NCBI RefSeq assembly: GCF_037392515.1
Contig: NC_090291.1
Span: 34,867,001-34,931,000 of the forward strand
Direction of reading: 5' to 3'
DNA: 64,000 nucleotides
From: Haliotis asinina
Lineage: Eukaryota; Mollusca; Gastropoda; Lepetellida; Haliotidae
Part shown: piece after piece, positions 31,013 to 44,714 of the stretch
Layout: each line of letters starts with the position of its first letter
How positions within the stretch are numbered: position 1 is the stretch's first letter
Position numbers and translations under genes: made by a program
Notes under the pieces: generated by a model
What the model was told of the DNA's origin: nothing
Database searches by the model: none
The model's input: only the letters and a program-made list of their open reading frames with translations

Positions 31013-32196
31013 AAGTGCTTAAATCACAAAGGCATGGACTTCAGTGGTGTGAGTTTGCTTTAATCACTACATGAGGAAAATTTTCTCTTTCATGTTGACC
31101 ATCCTCCTTGAGCAGGGAGTTTTTATGCTGAGTTACACTGTACTGACATACATTTCCTCATCCAGTCTTCCCAAGGGTGTTTTCACTTAACGCATTGTAG
31201 GAAATAGGGTGTACACTCACAGCACCACATGCCTGTACAATGGATGGAATGTCAAGCCCTCTACACACAAGTGTTGCACTGACCTCTAGTGGGAACCTAA
31301 TGATGAGCATTTAGTCACACAATATACACTCTAAAACGTCTTTCACGGTAAAGTATCACGTTTTCAAATACACTGACTCAATTATCTGCAGTTCAAGCTG
31401 GGCTTGTTATTGACATTTTCTCGATAACAAGATTGTACGGATCGTGAAATGTTGGAATTAATGCAGCATTTTGGATCGTAATGAACCAGATTGATTTCTG
31501 TCGTGTTGTGTCGAGTAGAATGTGTTCTTGTGGGTGCAAAGATGTTACATTGGGAACAGCATCTTTATGGAATTCTTACTGTGAAAGACATGGCCACCAT
31601 TCCTCCCATATATTAACATGGACTTACGACAGTCGTAGCCCTACTATCGTTTTCAAGAACGCTTTCAAGAACGCTCTCAGGAACAAGTCCCTGAGCTTCG
31701 CAAACTTCCAATTCGGTCCGTTTGGCCTGTATTAGACACTAACTTCTGTGATTCATAAATTTACATGTCAGCAAGTTGAGTCTGTTCAAAATGGCCATGT
31801 TTCATTCACGCAGTACGAAACTGGTACTTTGTGAACTGCTGTCTTTTTGTTACTCATATAAATTAGTAATAAGATTGTCGTTTGTGTTAAAAATGTCAGG
31901 AGAATATATTTTTTTAATTCACTGTGCGATTCAAAGAAACATGAGGATGACTGTGTGAATTACAGATAAATCGGCTTTAAGAGGCTGGCGGATCCCTTAA
32001 GGCAGGATTGACTTAGGGGTTTAAAAGAACAGGGTTTTCAGTCAGGCAGTTGTTTAATTAATGCTCGGGTTATTAATACAGTACTTTGCAGAGCAAAAGT
32101 TATTACCGACTTGCACTCAGTTGTACTTCTCACCCATACAACATAAGTATCTTGTAGACCCACATTACCATTTCCAACCTGGTACCCATTCACAGA
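31013..32196. other. Intron-like sequence
   Basis: A frame at 31481-31735 (+, 84 codons) lacks recognisable motifs. No repeat or RNA supported. Confidence 0.4.
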
Positions 32197-32347
32197 TGGT
32201 GTGGTAGGGAAGCATAGTTCAGTGGTTGAAGTGTTGGCTTGTCGTGCCAAAGACCTGGATTTGATTCCCCACATGGGTTCAGTGTGTTCCCCACCATGAA
32301 ATTGCTGGATTATTGCTGAAAGTAGCATAAAACCCTACTCACTCACT
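32197..32347 (+). repeat. SINE-A copy, plus orientation
   Basis: GGTGTGGTAGGGAAGCATAG, TTCAGTGGTTGAAGTGTTGG, GGATTTGATTCCCCACATGG, TTGCTGGATTATTGCTGAAAG, CTACTCACTCACT. A middle segment of the body (AAGCCCATTTCTGG) is missing. Confidence 0.87.
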
Positions 32348-34245
32348 GCTGGTGGGATATTTCCAACAAAATCTGTTGTCAACAGAGACACCACACGCAA
32401 CATGGGCTTTTGTGTTGGGCAGACAAAAAGCTGTAGAAACACTCATGTTGTCAGTAAATATTGTAGTATGTCGATATGGGTCATGTATGTATGTTCTCGC
32501 ATATGTTTAGTCATCAGGCAGGTAGTATTCTGGATGTCACTGATACTTGAATAATGTCTTATGTTCTGCAAGACTACTTATATGTGGGCATGCATTTGCC
32601 TGGTAATGAGACGGACTGCTTTGATAGTATTTTGTTTGCTCTTTTTTTTGTTTTTTTTTGGGGAAAAAAAGAAATTCTGAAATATAGAAGGTGGAAAGTA
32701 TGCTACAAAAGATGTCAAGGACCTGCTGATTCTTTCATGTCACATGACCTGATTTAGTTAATGAAATATGCAAAAGTGGGTAATGCTTAACTTCTTTCGT
32801 GTGGTACATTTTGAAAAAATATGACATTTGAATATATTTTTAAAAAATTGTTGGTGCCCCCGTTCATAACCCATTCATCTGGAGGCTAAAAGTTAGAATT
32901 TGTGGAAATGCGAAAAAGGAGTGAGACTGCCATTGTTATCAGATTTGCAGTTAGGTAAGTGCTGTATAAGAGATGAAGTGGTGGGAGATCTTTTGTAGTG
33001 GAGTTACGAAGAGACGAGGTTGACTTAACAGCGGTGATACATTTATGATCATGTAGCAATAGGCTCCTTGTTATTACTATTGCACTTTGGTGTCTTCACT
33101 ACGATGAACACAGCATAAAAACATACCACACACTCAGGTAAGAAAAAAAACATATCACGCACACAGGTAAAAAAGTGGTTATTTGTGAATTGTTCGCTCG
33201 GAATTCAGGTTGTGACTGCAGAAGCAAGGATCAATTGAAAGAGTCAGAATGCTGCCTTGTGAGATGTTTTCATTTGATTTGACTCACGATTGCAGAGCAC
33301 AAATGACGATATCGCTGTTGCACAAAACTCTGATTACTTTGCCTGGCTTTGCAGGGACTAACAGCAAACATGGCAGTCGGACAAAATAAGGCTTGTAATG
33401 ATATCAGATACGTTTGAAGGTTGAGCTTCCTATTTGGCTAGGAATGATGGGACAGTGTGCGTAGTTTAATGTTGTATTTAGAGTGCAATTTGTGTTAAAA
33501 GTTTGTCTACAGGATGAATTCAAAGCAAGGGGATTGTGCAATTAGTAGTTCATTTATTCTATTTCTCAATGGGACATTACTTGCGGACTGATTTCAAATT
33601 AACCCTTCTTTTCATGTATTAATTCTAAAACTGCCCAATAAATTGAACTCGGATGTTTTAAGTATCTGGCTAGTTTTTCATCAAGCAGATTTTCTTTTCA
33701 TGTGTTTTATCCCTGCATCTTTTTCAGACTCACGTAGCCATGATAACGTTTTATAGTCATGATTGTCAATCAGAATCAAATTCCAACATACGTCTTTTAA
33801 AATCTTAGTTCTTGAGACGTCTTTGAAATAATCCTTAATATTTCATAGCTATGGCAATAAGGGTCTTTCTTCCATTTGTTTCCTTTGAAATATTTTATTG
33901 ATACAAATACAAAGCAGTTGTTTGTTTTGTGATCTTTGTAACATCAATTGGTTTACAATACATTAGGTTTGTTCAATGAGAGTTCATCAAGAAGCAGATG
34001 AACGGTTACTTTGAATTGTTCATAATTCCACTTCATCCCTCTCAGATGGGTTTTTAATCATTATGAAGGCTTACTTTAGAAAGGCAGGCCATGATTAGCT
34101 CAAAGATTAAACCCTTATATTTCTCTGTAACCGAACTCCTATGTATGTTAACAAGTGTCAGCAAGCATCTTTGTGTTTCATTCCACAACTTAGGTCAAAG
34201 TAAAATACATGACCTTTCCTCAATAAATGACTCACATAAAGACTA
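32348..34245. other. Intron-like sequence
   Basis: No exon, RNA or repeat supported beyond short homopolymer runs. Confidence 0.45.
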
Positions 34246-35310
34246 AAACATAGTGAATGACCAATACTCAGTGAAATTGACAATACTTAGTTAAAGAACA
34301 ATACTGAGTTAAAGGACTATTCTGAGTTAAAGAACAGTACTCAGTAAAAGACCAATACATAGTACATGATCAATACTCAGGTAAAGAAAAGTAAATGACC
34401 AATACTCGGTGAAAGGACAATATTCAGTAAATGAGCAATACTCGGTGAAAGGACAATATTCAGTAAATGAGCAATACTCGGTGAAAGGACAATATTCAGT
34501 AAATGAGCAATACTCGGTGAAAGGACAATATTCAGTAAATGAGCAATACTCGGTGAAAGGACAATATTCAGTAAATGAGCAATACTCGGTGAAAGGACAA
34601 TATTCAGTAAATGAGCAATACTCGGTGAAAGGACAATATTCAGTAAATGAGCAATACTCGGTGAAAGGACAATATTCAGTAAATGAGCAATACTCGGTGA
34701 AAGGACAATATTCAGTAAATGAGCAATACTCGGTGAAAGGACAATATTCAGTAAATGAGCAATACTCGGTGAAAGGACAATATTCAGTAAATGAGCAATA
34801 CTCGGTGAAAGGACAATATTCAGTAAATGAGCAATACTCGGTGAAAGGACAATATTCAGTAAATGAGCAATACTCGGTGAAAGGACAATATTCAGTAAAT
34901 GAGCAATACTCGGTGAAAGGACAATATTCAGTAAATGAGCAATACTCGGTGAAAGGACAATATTCAGTAAATGAGCAATACTCGGTGAAAGGACAATATT
35001 CAGTAAATGAGCAATACTCGGTGAAAGGACAATATTCAGTAAATGAGCAATACTCGGTTAATAAACAACACTCAGTAAATGAGCAATACTTAGGTTAAGA
35101 AAAACACTCAGTAAATGAACAATACTCAGTTAAAGAACAACACTCCGTTAAAGACCAATGTTCAGTCAAAGAACAATGCTCAGTAAATGAGCAAATGACT
35201 AGAAATGAGTAAATGAGAAAATGACCCAGTTAAAGAACAATACTCAGTAAATGACAAATACCCAGTCGAAGAACAATGCTTAGTAAATGACGAATATGCA
35301 GTAAAAACAC
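34246..35310. repeat. Minisatellite, 18-bp half units and near-perfect 36-bp core array
   Basis: The core (about 34409-35055) is about 18 copies of a 36-bp unit: CAATACTCGGTGAAAGGA plus CAATATTCAGTAAATGAG, with no substitution that I can see. The flanks (34246-34408 and 35056-35310) consist of older, diverged 18-bp half units such as CAATACTCAGTAAATGA. A 229-codon frame (34409-35098, +) encodes (KGQYSVNEQYSV)n. It lacks any flanking coding signal, so I read it as non-coding. Confidence 0.95.
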
Positions 35311-36837
35311 AGAACTCATATCTTGATTTAAACAATATTTTATTTTCAGTAATGTTTATAATTTTAATCTCATATAACGACACTTGACATACTGGAAAAT
35401 GGATTGGCAAACAGACCATAAGGCCTATCAATGCTTCCCTGATTGATTGAATTCATATTTTCTGCTTTTGAAAAATATATTTATAAGCAATATGTTCCCA
35501 TTGCATGACTTGATGCATCTCTAGAATGAAGTTGGTCCAGGGTTGATTATTTACAAACTGCTGTCATTCTGTTGTAATATTTCTCAGTGCCATGTTAAAC
35601 AAGAAACAAACAACAACAGTCCCATGAGTATATGGAGCAATGACTAAAGGCTGGAGGAAGCCTCACCATCATCTGTACTGCATAAAGCTATTGGCATGTA
35701 CCTCGGCTTATTGTTTGGTTTAGTATTGATTGTAGATTGAATTTTCATTTCATATTGAACAATTTAATTAATAATATTTATTTTGTTGCATCCTTTGTAT
35801 CATTTCAGTAAATATTCCTATTGAGACAACTGGAAATAACTGTTAAACTGCATGTTAACATTTCTTTCAAACCACCTTACACTGCAGTGGTCTGTTCCAT
35901 AGAGCAATTTGGTTCACTTCCCATACTTAAGCATACACATAGTGTTTTGATGGCTTTGTGGAACCAGTAATGAGTCTGTCACCAGTTTTGGTAGACCATT
36001 CCAAGTGACAATGACATTCTTCTGATAAAAAGTATGGTGGGACACAGTATTTATTTAATGTGCTTATAAATATAATTTTCAATTAACTTTTCAAAATATA
36101 GGATGCAATAATGGCGAGAGTTATGGGACATATCTCCCTCCATACTACAGGTGGGAGAAACTAAATGTGATATACTTAATGCATCCTTCCCTCATTCTGA
36201 ATGAAAGGAAAGGAATAATTTCAAGTTTCAAATTTTGTTTCTCTCTTGAAAAGTCTGATTGTTTGTTGTTAACTTGAAAAAGAATCATACGCTTCTTTCA
36301 AAATGGAACTAATGACTTGCCAAAAGTCCAATTTTCAGTTTGTGAAATTTAATTATCAGTAAGAGCTTTGTGCTCTGTGATGATTGTTCAAGAAATGTAA
36401 TTAGTTACAATATTGTCAAGAAACTGGAAGAAACATTTACCACTTTTATGACAAGTAGAGATGATTTGTCATGTTTTCTGACAAGCAGTTAAGTTCCTGA
36501 ACTGATCGACCAGAGGAAGGTGACTTATGCAATTTCTGTTAGTTATCATTTCAGGATCAAAGACAATTGGGGTGTTTTATGCTAAAGGCACTTGTTTCTG
36601 AGAAGATGTCATGTAGTGTATGAAAGTGCTGACGTAGGACAGTCGGGATGTTTTGTTGAAAACATTCCAGTTCATGCAATATTCATTCTTCATCACTAAC
36701 ATTGTGTACAGGTCTTTATGTTGTAGTGGCATGGAAAAACTGCATGGGAATTTTCATCTAGTGGGATATCTTGGAAAGGAATGTTTCTTAAAATACATGT
36801 AATGTTTCATGAGTCAGATCAACTGTTGTGGTGTTCT
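35311..36837. other. Intron-like sequence with a SINE-B 3' remnant
   Basis: At 35542-35605 GATTATTTACAAACTGCTGT and AATATTTCTCAGTGCCATGT match the end of SINE-B (+). Otherwise unremarkable AT-rich sequence. Confidence 0.55.
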
Positions 36838-37430
36838 GTACAGGATTGGAAGGGTCTGTCTTGCAGTGTTTTGTAAAGGATTAGACGAGTACCTTTTGCC
36901 GTGGGCCATACAGGACTAGAAGGGAACCTGTTGATTTGTTCTGTACAGAATTAGAGGGTCCCTTATGCAATGGTCCGCAGAGGATTAGAAAGGTTCCTTT
37001 TGCAACTGTCCACACAGGATTAGAGGACACCTGTGGCAATGGTCCACTCAGGATTAGGAGGTTTCCTTTTGCAATGGTCCATACTGGATTTGAAGGGTAC
37101 CTGTTGCAATGGTCCATACAGGATTTGAAGGGTACCTGTTGCAGTGGTCCATACAGGATTTGAAGGGTACCTGTTGCTCTGTTCATACTACATAATTAAG
37201 AGGGTACTTGTTGATATTAATAATTACATGATTAGAGTAGCCTCCATGGCATATCCTGTACTGGGTTGAGGGGTACATGTAATGGGATTTCAACATGGGA
37301 TAAAGGGGCACCTGCTGTAGGTCTGAACAGGGTACTAGAGGAACAACCTACCGCAGTGGTTTTAGTTGAGGATTACAAGTGCACCTGTTGTATTTGTCTT
37401 AACAAGGTTGAAAGGGCACCTGTTGCAGTT
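36838..37430. repeat. Minisatellite, about 35-36-bp unit, mostly degenerate
   Basis: The motif GGTCCATACAGGATTTGAAG, GGTACCTGTTGCAAT is repeated about 14 times. The copies at 37075-37170 are nearly identical and those towards both edges decay. Spurious frames are open on both strands. Confidence 0.88.
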
Positions 37431-37895
37431 CACTGTTTTATGTTGTAGAGGGATACGTAGGGATAGCATTTATATCTCTGAATATATGTGTTTGTAAGCC
37501 CCTTGGAGCCATTGTCTTGAAAGATGAGATGAAATGATTTCTGTTCAAGGCTGGGCATGGGGACACACGCCTCTTCTCTAAGCTTGGAGGTCTTGGTGTG
37601 ATAGAAAATAAACTGTTGTTTGCCACAGATGGAAGCTGAGACGTGGGGTAGAGTTGCTGCAGTGATCACAACCCTTTCATCACAAAGGTGTGTTACCTAG
37701 ATGGGATCACCTTTCTCTGATTATCGGGTGGTTGGCATACCCGGGGTTATCTTGGTGGGGTAAGGTTACTCCAGCGGGGACTCCCATGTTTGTAGCTGTT
37801 TAGTGTGTTACTGTAGCTTCAGTGTTCATGGATTAGTGTAGTCATTTCATTCAGTAAAGTAGGTAGTAATGCTCCAGATAATGGGCATTGTTGAA
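37431..37895. other. Intron-like sequence
   Basis: No exon, RNA or repeat supported. Confidence 0.45.
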
Positions 37896-38140
37896 TTGTT
37901 TAGTTAAGTGTGGGTAGTATTTAGTTGAGAGTGGTAGGTAGTGTTTTATTCAGAGTGGCAGGGTAGTGTTTAATTGAGAATGGTAGGGTTGTATTTAAAT
38001 CAGAGTGGTAGGGTAGTGTTTAATTCAGAGCGGTTGGTAGTGTTTAATTCAGAGTGGTAGGTAGTGTTTAATTCAGAGTGGTAGGTAGTGTTTTAATTCA
38101 GAGTGGTAGGTAGTGTTTAATTCAGTGTGGTACGTAGTGT
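37896..38140. repeat. Minisatellite, about 24-27-bp unit
   Basis: GTAGTGTTTAATTCAGAGTG plus GTAG recurs about 9 times with small indels. Confidence 0.9.
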
Positions 38141-38283
38141 TTAGTCAGTTCATTAATTGAAGTGGGATAGTTTTTAGTGGCTCCTTTTAGTGGTGTAATA
38201 AATAAGTTGTCATCCATAAAGTTTATCAAGTTAGTATTTAGTGCATAATTTAGCCAGTATTTATACATGAAGTGTTTAGCCAG

Positions 38284-38850
38284 TGAATTCCACAAAGTGG
38301 GATAGTGTTTATTTGCCTCTTGTTTTGCCAGAACATTGCATGGAATAGAGTAGTGATTTGCTGGTATATTCCATTAAGTGTGATAGTATAAAGCCAGGAT
38401 TTAGCATGAAGTATAGGATAGTATTTATACAATACATTCAGAGAGGAAGGATAGTGTTCATACAACACATCCAGAGAGGTAGGATAGTGTTTATACAATG
38501 CATTCAGAGAGGAAGGATAGTATTTATACAATGCATTCAGAGAGGTAGGATAGTGTTTATACAATGCATTCAGAGAGAAAGGATAGTGTTTATACAACAC
38601 ATTCAGAGAGGTAGCATAGTGTTTATACAGTATATTCAGAGAGGTAGGATAGTGTTTTTGCCAATACATTCAGACAGTATCAGAGAGGTAGGATGGTGTT
38701 TTTCCCAATACATTTAGTGTTGGGATAGTGTTTTTATTCTAGACATTCAGAGAGTTGGGAGAGTGCTTTTCCAATGCATTCAGAGAAGTAGGAGAGTGTT
38801 TATGCAGAACAATCACAGAGATAGGATAGTGTTAATACAATACGCTTAGT
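38284..38850. repeat. Minisatellite, 33-bp unit, about 13 copies
   Basis: AGGATAGTGTTTATACAATG, CATTCAGAGAGGT repeats most regularly at 38405-38650 and is degenerate at both ends. The period is a multiple of three, so frames stay open on both strands (119 and 139 codons) and encode repeats such as RIVFIQCIQRG. Not considered a gene. It shares the GATAGTGTTTA phrase with the preceding array, so the two may have a common origin. Confidence 0.9.
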
Positions 38851-40324
38851 GTGTGTTCAGTCAGCTGAGATAGCCTAGGTGCTGTTTCATTCATTCCAGG
38901 AGATAATGTAGGGTTTATCTGAAGTGCCAGCATAGTAACGGCACATCATCTATGGAGGTTACATGAATTAGATATAGGAAATTGTGTTAGCATTAAATCC
39001 TTCCTTTTTTTTGAAGTCATCTAAATGACATGTGTGGTGAGGCATGTTAAATACTCTTGGACAAACATATTTTTTATCTATACATTGTCAGACAGCAGCT
39101 AGAGAATAGTTTCCCACATTAGCACAACTATTTATTACTTCATATTTCACAAGAAGGCTCTGTAATGGAATACATGCTAAATTTTTTGTTATATAATAGA
39201 ATATTTTTTCATGTTTTAGTGCCACATTAATCACAAACCTTTCAACCGTTGTCAGTAGGTTTGCATTCAAAGTGTGGATAGAGACGTACTTGTGGCTTAA
39301 ACAAAATGCTTGAGCCTTTGAAGTTTATCAGCTTTAAATCAACGTGTGAACTTAGTGCATTGAAGGTCTTGTTAAAAGAGGCAAGAAACTACATACAGAA
39401 CTCAGCTTGCGGTAGTCAAAATGCCAAATTAATTGCCTTAACACCTGTAATATTTCACCAATTTGAGAAACTCTATCCAAATTCGCCATGCTCGCGTAGC
39501 AAATAATCATAATGAGACGACTTGAATGACATACTTGGGTAATGTTATCTTGGACTAATGGGTGATGGATTAGTGTAACACATGGCTGCATTACCTCCCC
39601 TTGTTTGTGCTGCTTTCTACATGACTGATTATAACACTGACTGAACACAAAGATAACAGACTGAAGTGAAGCTGTATAGAGATCGGGGTGATTTATTGTC
39701 AGTCTTCAGGATAATATTACTTTATTTCAACACAATTGATTTTGCGAGGACAATGGAAGTTAACAGGGATATCTCTTCAAAGCCTGAAGTTGGGTAATAT
39801 TCTTTGGAAGAAACGCGATCAAACTCAAAGTCGTGAGGTATTAGAATGCCCAATAAATATTTATGATGTTTTTAGTTTTTCTATCATAGTCAAGATCGGC
39901 TATTATGAAATTTATTACCCATAAGGTTAAAAATAAATGAGTTAATAAGATCATATTACCACTGGAGCAAATATCACTTCATGTACAGTTATGTACATAA
40001 CTATTGTGTCTCGAGGTCAAAATGATGTCACAATAGAAATGACCTCATAGCTGAAGATCATTTGCTTCGTTCTACAGTAGCAGTTTCTGACTGCACTCAT
40101 GACCTATGTGTTGTTGAAGGGGAATTTGAAATGGATTATAAAATAATGCGTAATAAAGAAAATATTACATTCACACGCGTGTCTTAATAAATTTATGACA
40201 CTCGTGTCAAAATTCATGTCTTACACCTGCTCTCCAGAACTACAAGAAAACTGACACTTGTTTTGTGATATCTGTGTGACACTCAAGCATGCTAACTTCG
40301 ATGGAGCGTCCTTCTGGTGTTTAG
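38851..40324. other. Intron-like sequence
   Basis: No exon, RNA or repeat supported. Confidence 0.4.
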
Positions 40325-40482
40325 AGGGGCGATGGGGTAGCCTTGTGGTTAAAGTGTTCATTCGTCATGCTGAACACCTGGTTCGATTCCCCACATGGGT
40401 TTAATATGTGAAGCTGATTTCTGGTGTCCTTTGCACTGATATTGATGGAATATGGCTACAAGTGGTCTTAGATTAAACTCAC
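40325..40482 (+). repeat. SINE-A copy, plus orientation
   Basis: GGGCGATGGGGTAGCCTTGT, GGTTAAAGTGTTCATTCGTC, CTGGTTCGATTCCCCACATG, GGTGTCC, GATATTGATGGAATATGGCT, TTAAACTCACT. Both promoter-like boxes are well kept. Confidence 0.92.
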
Positions 40483-40586
40483 TAGTGTTAAGCTGTCAAG
40501 GTGGGACTTGTCAGATAAGTTTGATTCTTTTGCCAACACTTGGTTTAAAGACTTGGAGTATGCTTGTTTGCATGTGATCATACTTT

Positions 40587-40848
40587 TAAGAAATGTTCGT
40601 ATGTCTGTGACAGCATGAATTTTTAAAGCAAAGCTATGAATATTGTTTTATGGCCAGACACAAAAAGGGAAAGGAAAGACTCCTTACCAAAACTGATGAT
40701 TCTTTTATTTACCATCATTTAAGAAATGTTCGTATGTCTGTGACAGCATGAATTTTTAAAGCAAAGCTATGAATATTGTTTTATGGCCAGACAAAAGGAA
40801 AGACTCCTTACCAAAACTTATGATTCTTTTATTTGCCATCATTTAATT
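40587..40848. repeat. Direct tandem duplication, about 133-bp unit, two copies
   Basis: Both copies begin TTTAAGAAATGTTCGTATGT and continue CTGTGACAGCATGAATTTTT, TATGGCCAGACA, GACTCCTTACCAAAACT, ATTATTTACCATCATTTA-like ends. They differ by an 8-bp indel and two or three substitutions, so this is recent. Confidence 0.93.
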
Positions 40849-42249
40849 TACAAGTAATTGATATGAAGTTCATGAACAGGCAAAGGGAAAGTTCGTATTT
40901 TATGAATAAATGTCAAATTTGAAAAGGATTGTGCTTTAACTGAAATGGTATTGTGTCCGCTGAAAAAAGTGTACTTACCATTTTTCATGGTTTTCAATAC
41001 GGAAAGAACAAACTAACTTGTCACTATTCATGGCTTGGTGTATAAAATGTGTGAAATACTTGACAATTTCTTTGTGGTACATGCATGAGAACAATCCTTA
41101 GCATTGTTTTAGCTGTTAATTGCTAAGGACTAAGCACTGGTGTTTAACAGCAGGACATAATTGAGCTAGGGACATAATTGTGAAAGGTACATGATAGTGT
41201 GAGGGACATAAATGTGTGAAGGACATCTTTGTGAGAGGAACTATCAGGACCTATTTTAACACTCGTATTCAACCCCAAATCAGCAGCAAATATCACTCGA
41301 AATTCCCTAAACTTGCCATTGAGATTTTTCCTAGTTATGTTAACTTGTTAATGAACAAGCATCCTTTATTTCATTTTAAAAAGGACCACAAACAGGAAAG
41401 GACCATCTTTGAATACGGAGTTGTAATTTGTTGCATTGATAAAATAAGGTCTTTTAAAAAGTTAATGATTCATTTTTTCAATTTTCCTGGCGATGGCATT
41501 TTGTTTTGAATCTGATGTCAAGGGAGTCATGCAGAACAGATTGTGTCAAACACAGGATTTCTGTATGGTAGAACGCCCAGTGTATATACACTCGTAACAT
41601 GTCAGAAGGGGTTTCTATACTGTCAGATTGGCTGAGGTTATTCAGTATATGGGCATTATATTAACAAAGCTTACCAAGAAAGCTTACCTGACACTTCCCT
41701 GCCACGTTTCATACATCATATATACACTATCTTCACACAGATATTGCCAACAACTCCGACCTTTGAACCAGTGGGAGAATAAATTTGAGAATTTTGAGAT
41801 GTCATGTCAGAAGAAGGATCAAATATGCGATATGAATATGGTAGACTAGTTTCGCCATTGTGATAAGAGGATTTCAATATGTCGTAAAAACAAGCCCCCT
41901 ATCGATCCACAGGTCCCAAAGCAGGTTTTCCCCTTTCATGTGTATTATTGACCCGATATTAAAGTCGGCAGGTGACAAGTACTGTTACAGGGGAGAGGGA
42001 GATGGATCTCTGTACATATGACCACTGATCCCAGGGATATTGTTTACAGTAGTTTGTAAAGATTTGTGTTAATTACTCTGACAGTGACAAATGCAGGTGA
42101 GGCTTAGGTTCTGCTGGTGATGATTGATCCCCCTGTGTGGGTGTTTTTTGGTTAATGTTACACTTGGCAATGACTAAGCTACATGATGCTGATAAAAAAT
42201 GGACAACTCAGTGATTGATAGTGTGAGCATCATTCCACTCTGTATGATC
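40849..42249. other. Intron-like sequence
   Basis: A 97-codon frame at 41216-41509 (+) has no recognisable domain. Nothing else supported. Confidence 0.4.
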
Positions 42250-42420
42250 ACAGGGTCGTAGAGGTAGCCTTGAAGTTAAAGTGTTCGCGCGTTCCGCTGA
42301 AATCCTGGGTTCAATTCTGCATATTGATACAGTGTGTGAAGCCTTTTTCTGGTGTCCCCTGATGCTGATATTGCTGGAATATTGCTGAAAGCGGGATAAA
42401 TTCAAACACTCTCTTTCACT
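42250..42420 (+). repeat. SINE-A copy, plus orientation
   Basis: GGTCGTAGAGGTAGCCTTGA, AGTTAAAGTGTTCGCGCGTT, CTGGGTTCAATTCTGCA, TGGTGTCCCCTGATGCTGAT, ATTGCTGGAATATTGCTGAA. The flanking sequences CACTGTATGATCACA occur on both sides (before at about 42236 and after at about 42418) and look like a target-site duplication. Confidence 0.9.
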
Positions 42421-44714
42421 GTATGATCACACAGAATCAGAAAGCAGTATGACCAATGTATCCATTTTTAACTCTTGGAACCAGTGCAGGGTTTTACAGA
42501 CCTGATCATCTGAGGTATGACAACAGGGAGCTTTTCATATGTTGCAAGGGAATTATTCTACTATCAGTACCACAGGGTGACCAGAAAATATTGGTAGGGA
42601 CCTATTCTAGCCTTGACTCACCGTGGGATTCTTTACTTATCAGTGTATCAGAGTGGAATAAGATTGTCCACCTGTTGAATACAGAATGATATCTCAGAAT
42701 AGAAGACATATATAAAGTCCTTATCTGTAGTGGCGGATACAGTTTGCACTATGGTGAACTAGCTGTCTTGGGGGATGGATGGAACTGGTTACGCCTATCT
42801 GAGACAAATATTGATGGAATGAAAGATTGAGCTTGGAGTTCAGCTTTCAAGAAATATGATTAATCAGCAATTCTAAACAGTCATGACATTTTTAACATCT
42901 AGGGGTAATAATTCAATGTTAGTAATTAATAATGCGTATGTTTAATTATGAAATTTTTATTTGACTAGTTAATGTAGTTTCTCAAAACTGGTTTGTTACT
43001 GTCTACAAATGTGTCTACAGATGTGTCTATACTAGAAAAGAATTACTAGTACATGAATACATAACCAGGTTTGCAAATGTTGCTGTTTTGTCAAAGGCGA
43101 TTCCTAGCAATCTCTTCCTGCATGGCCAGATTGACATACTGCTAACATTAATGTCTTGTGTGTTTGGGGCTGGTTGGAGTCTATCTGTCCACAGGAGACT
43201 GTGGATGGCTAGACAGGTGGAGCCCATCTGCCTGATGAGAGGAACTATCGCTGGCTCTGCCTACCACAGCGACTGCAGATAGGTGGCCACAACAATACTG
43301 CACCACTTTGGTGGAAATGGTTCCAGTGTGGCGCTAATAGCCTTCAGACATCTTGCTTTGTTTCAAAGCATTGTGAGGAATCGTAGGTGATTTTAACCAT
43401 ATACAGTAAACACCAGGATGTTTGAGGATTCAAGGGAGATAACTGGAAGCAGAGGATCATGGTTGGGAAAGACATTTTAGCATGTGTGTTGCATTATGGG
43501 GTATTATTTTTCATATAGGCATCAACAAATATTTAGCATGGCAATTCATAGAGTTCAGGCAATATTTCACTCTTTCAGTAGTGAAAAAAAAAACACCAAA
43601 GGGATCTGTTGTAAAAAGTGATAACAAAATTCTAACACCATTTTGCATTTGGCAGCCATATTGAAATTGTCATTTTTGTACAATTACTCATTTGTTTGAG
43701 GTTTTAAAAATGGATTTTTCATGAATATTTGACGATAGAGAAAACCTTTGGGCTTTTTAAGTCTTTGACAATATTCTATGTTTATTGAATAATTCTTACT
43801 TCCTCTTAAAACTGTAGGAAGTCTTGACTCCTTTACCATATGCATATTTATACTTATTTGTTATACATATTTGTATCCCCTAGTCTTGTGAGTGATATGA
43901 TGATATATAATACAAAAACTAAGGGGGTCTGTGTGAAAATGTCAGCTTCAACATTGGGTAGAAAACAGGTACAATGTCTAACCTTTGCAGGCTAACATTT
44001 AGTGAGGTCAGAGGTCAGGTTAGAGGTTATCCTCCCCCATAGTGGTTCTTCTTAAGACCCCATGGATATATTGTAAATTACCCCTGAGATGTTCCATTCA
44101 TTGATAACAGGGATACAGTGATGCAGGAAAATAGCAGTCAAAATAGCAGTGAACTTGTATCAGTTTTCAGTAGGATAGTTTCAAGCCAGTGTCACCCAGT
44201 AGGGGTCAGTTGCCTAACTTCTCTATGAATACCACAGGTGAACAAAACAGATTAGGCTTGTTCATGTCTCCACAGTAATAATTCCTTAAGTTACTATTTA
44301 TAGATTAGGCCAGACCAATTTGATTTTTTGTTTTACATATTTCTGTCCTCACAAAACTTAAAGGCAGAAGTGAAAAAAAAAATAAAGGCATCAGTCAGAG
44401 TGGTGTTCCTTCTGAAATACTGAAAGTATTTTACTTTTTGCAGTTTACTAAGTGTACATGGGGCAAAAAGTAAATTCTTGTAAGTTTACATTTTTAGATC
44501 AATAAAAACATAGGGATATTTTTAATTTTTTTTTTTTTTTTTGAGTGTGGAAAATTGATGTTTTTCTTATCCTTTAAAAAATATGGCCAGCGAATCTGTA
44601 AAACAAGAAAAAAAAAATCAAAGGATAAGATTAAGTCCTCCTTATAATAGACTGGCAGAATGTCCATTTAGTTAGACTTGACAGCTAGCTATAAGGCTGT
44701 AATTACTACACATC
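42421..44714. other. Intron-like sequence
   Basis: No exon, RNA or repeat supported; a T-homopolymer lies at 44527-44542. Confidence 0.4.

Noticed and set aside
34409..35098. 229-codon ORF (KGQYSVNEQYSV repeats)
   Set aside because: It coincides with the 36-bp tandem array; the open frame follows from a period divisible by three, and no signal peptide, splice site or flanking coding signal is present.
41216..41509. 97-codon + ORF
   Set aside because: Lysine- and phenylalanine-rich, typical of AT-rich chance frames; no splice context.
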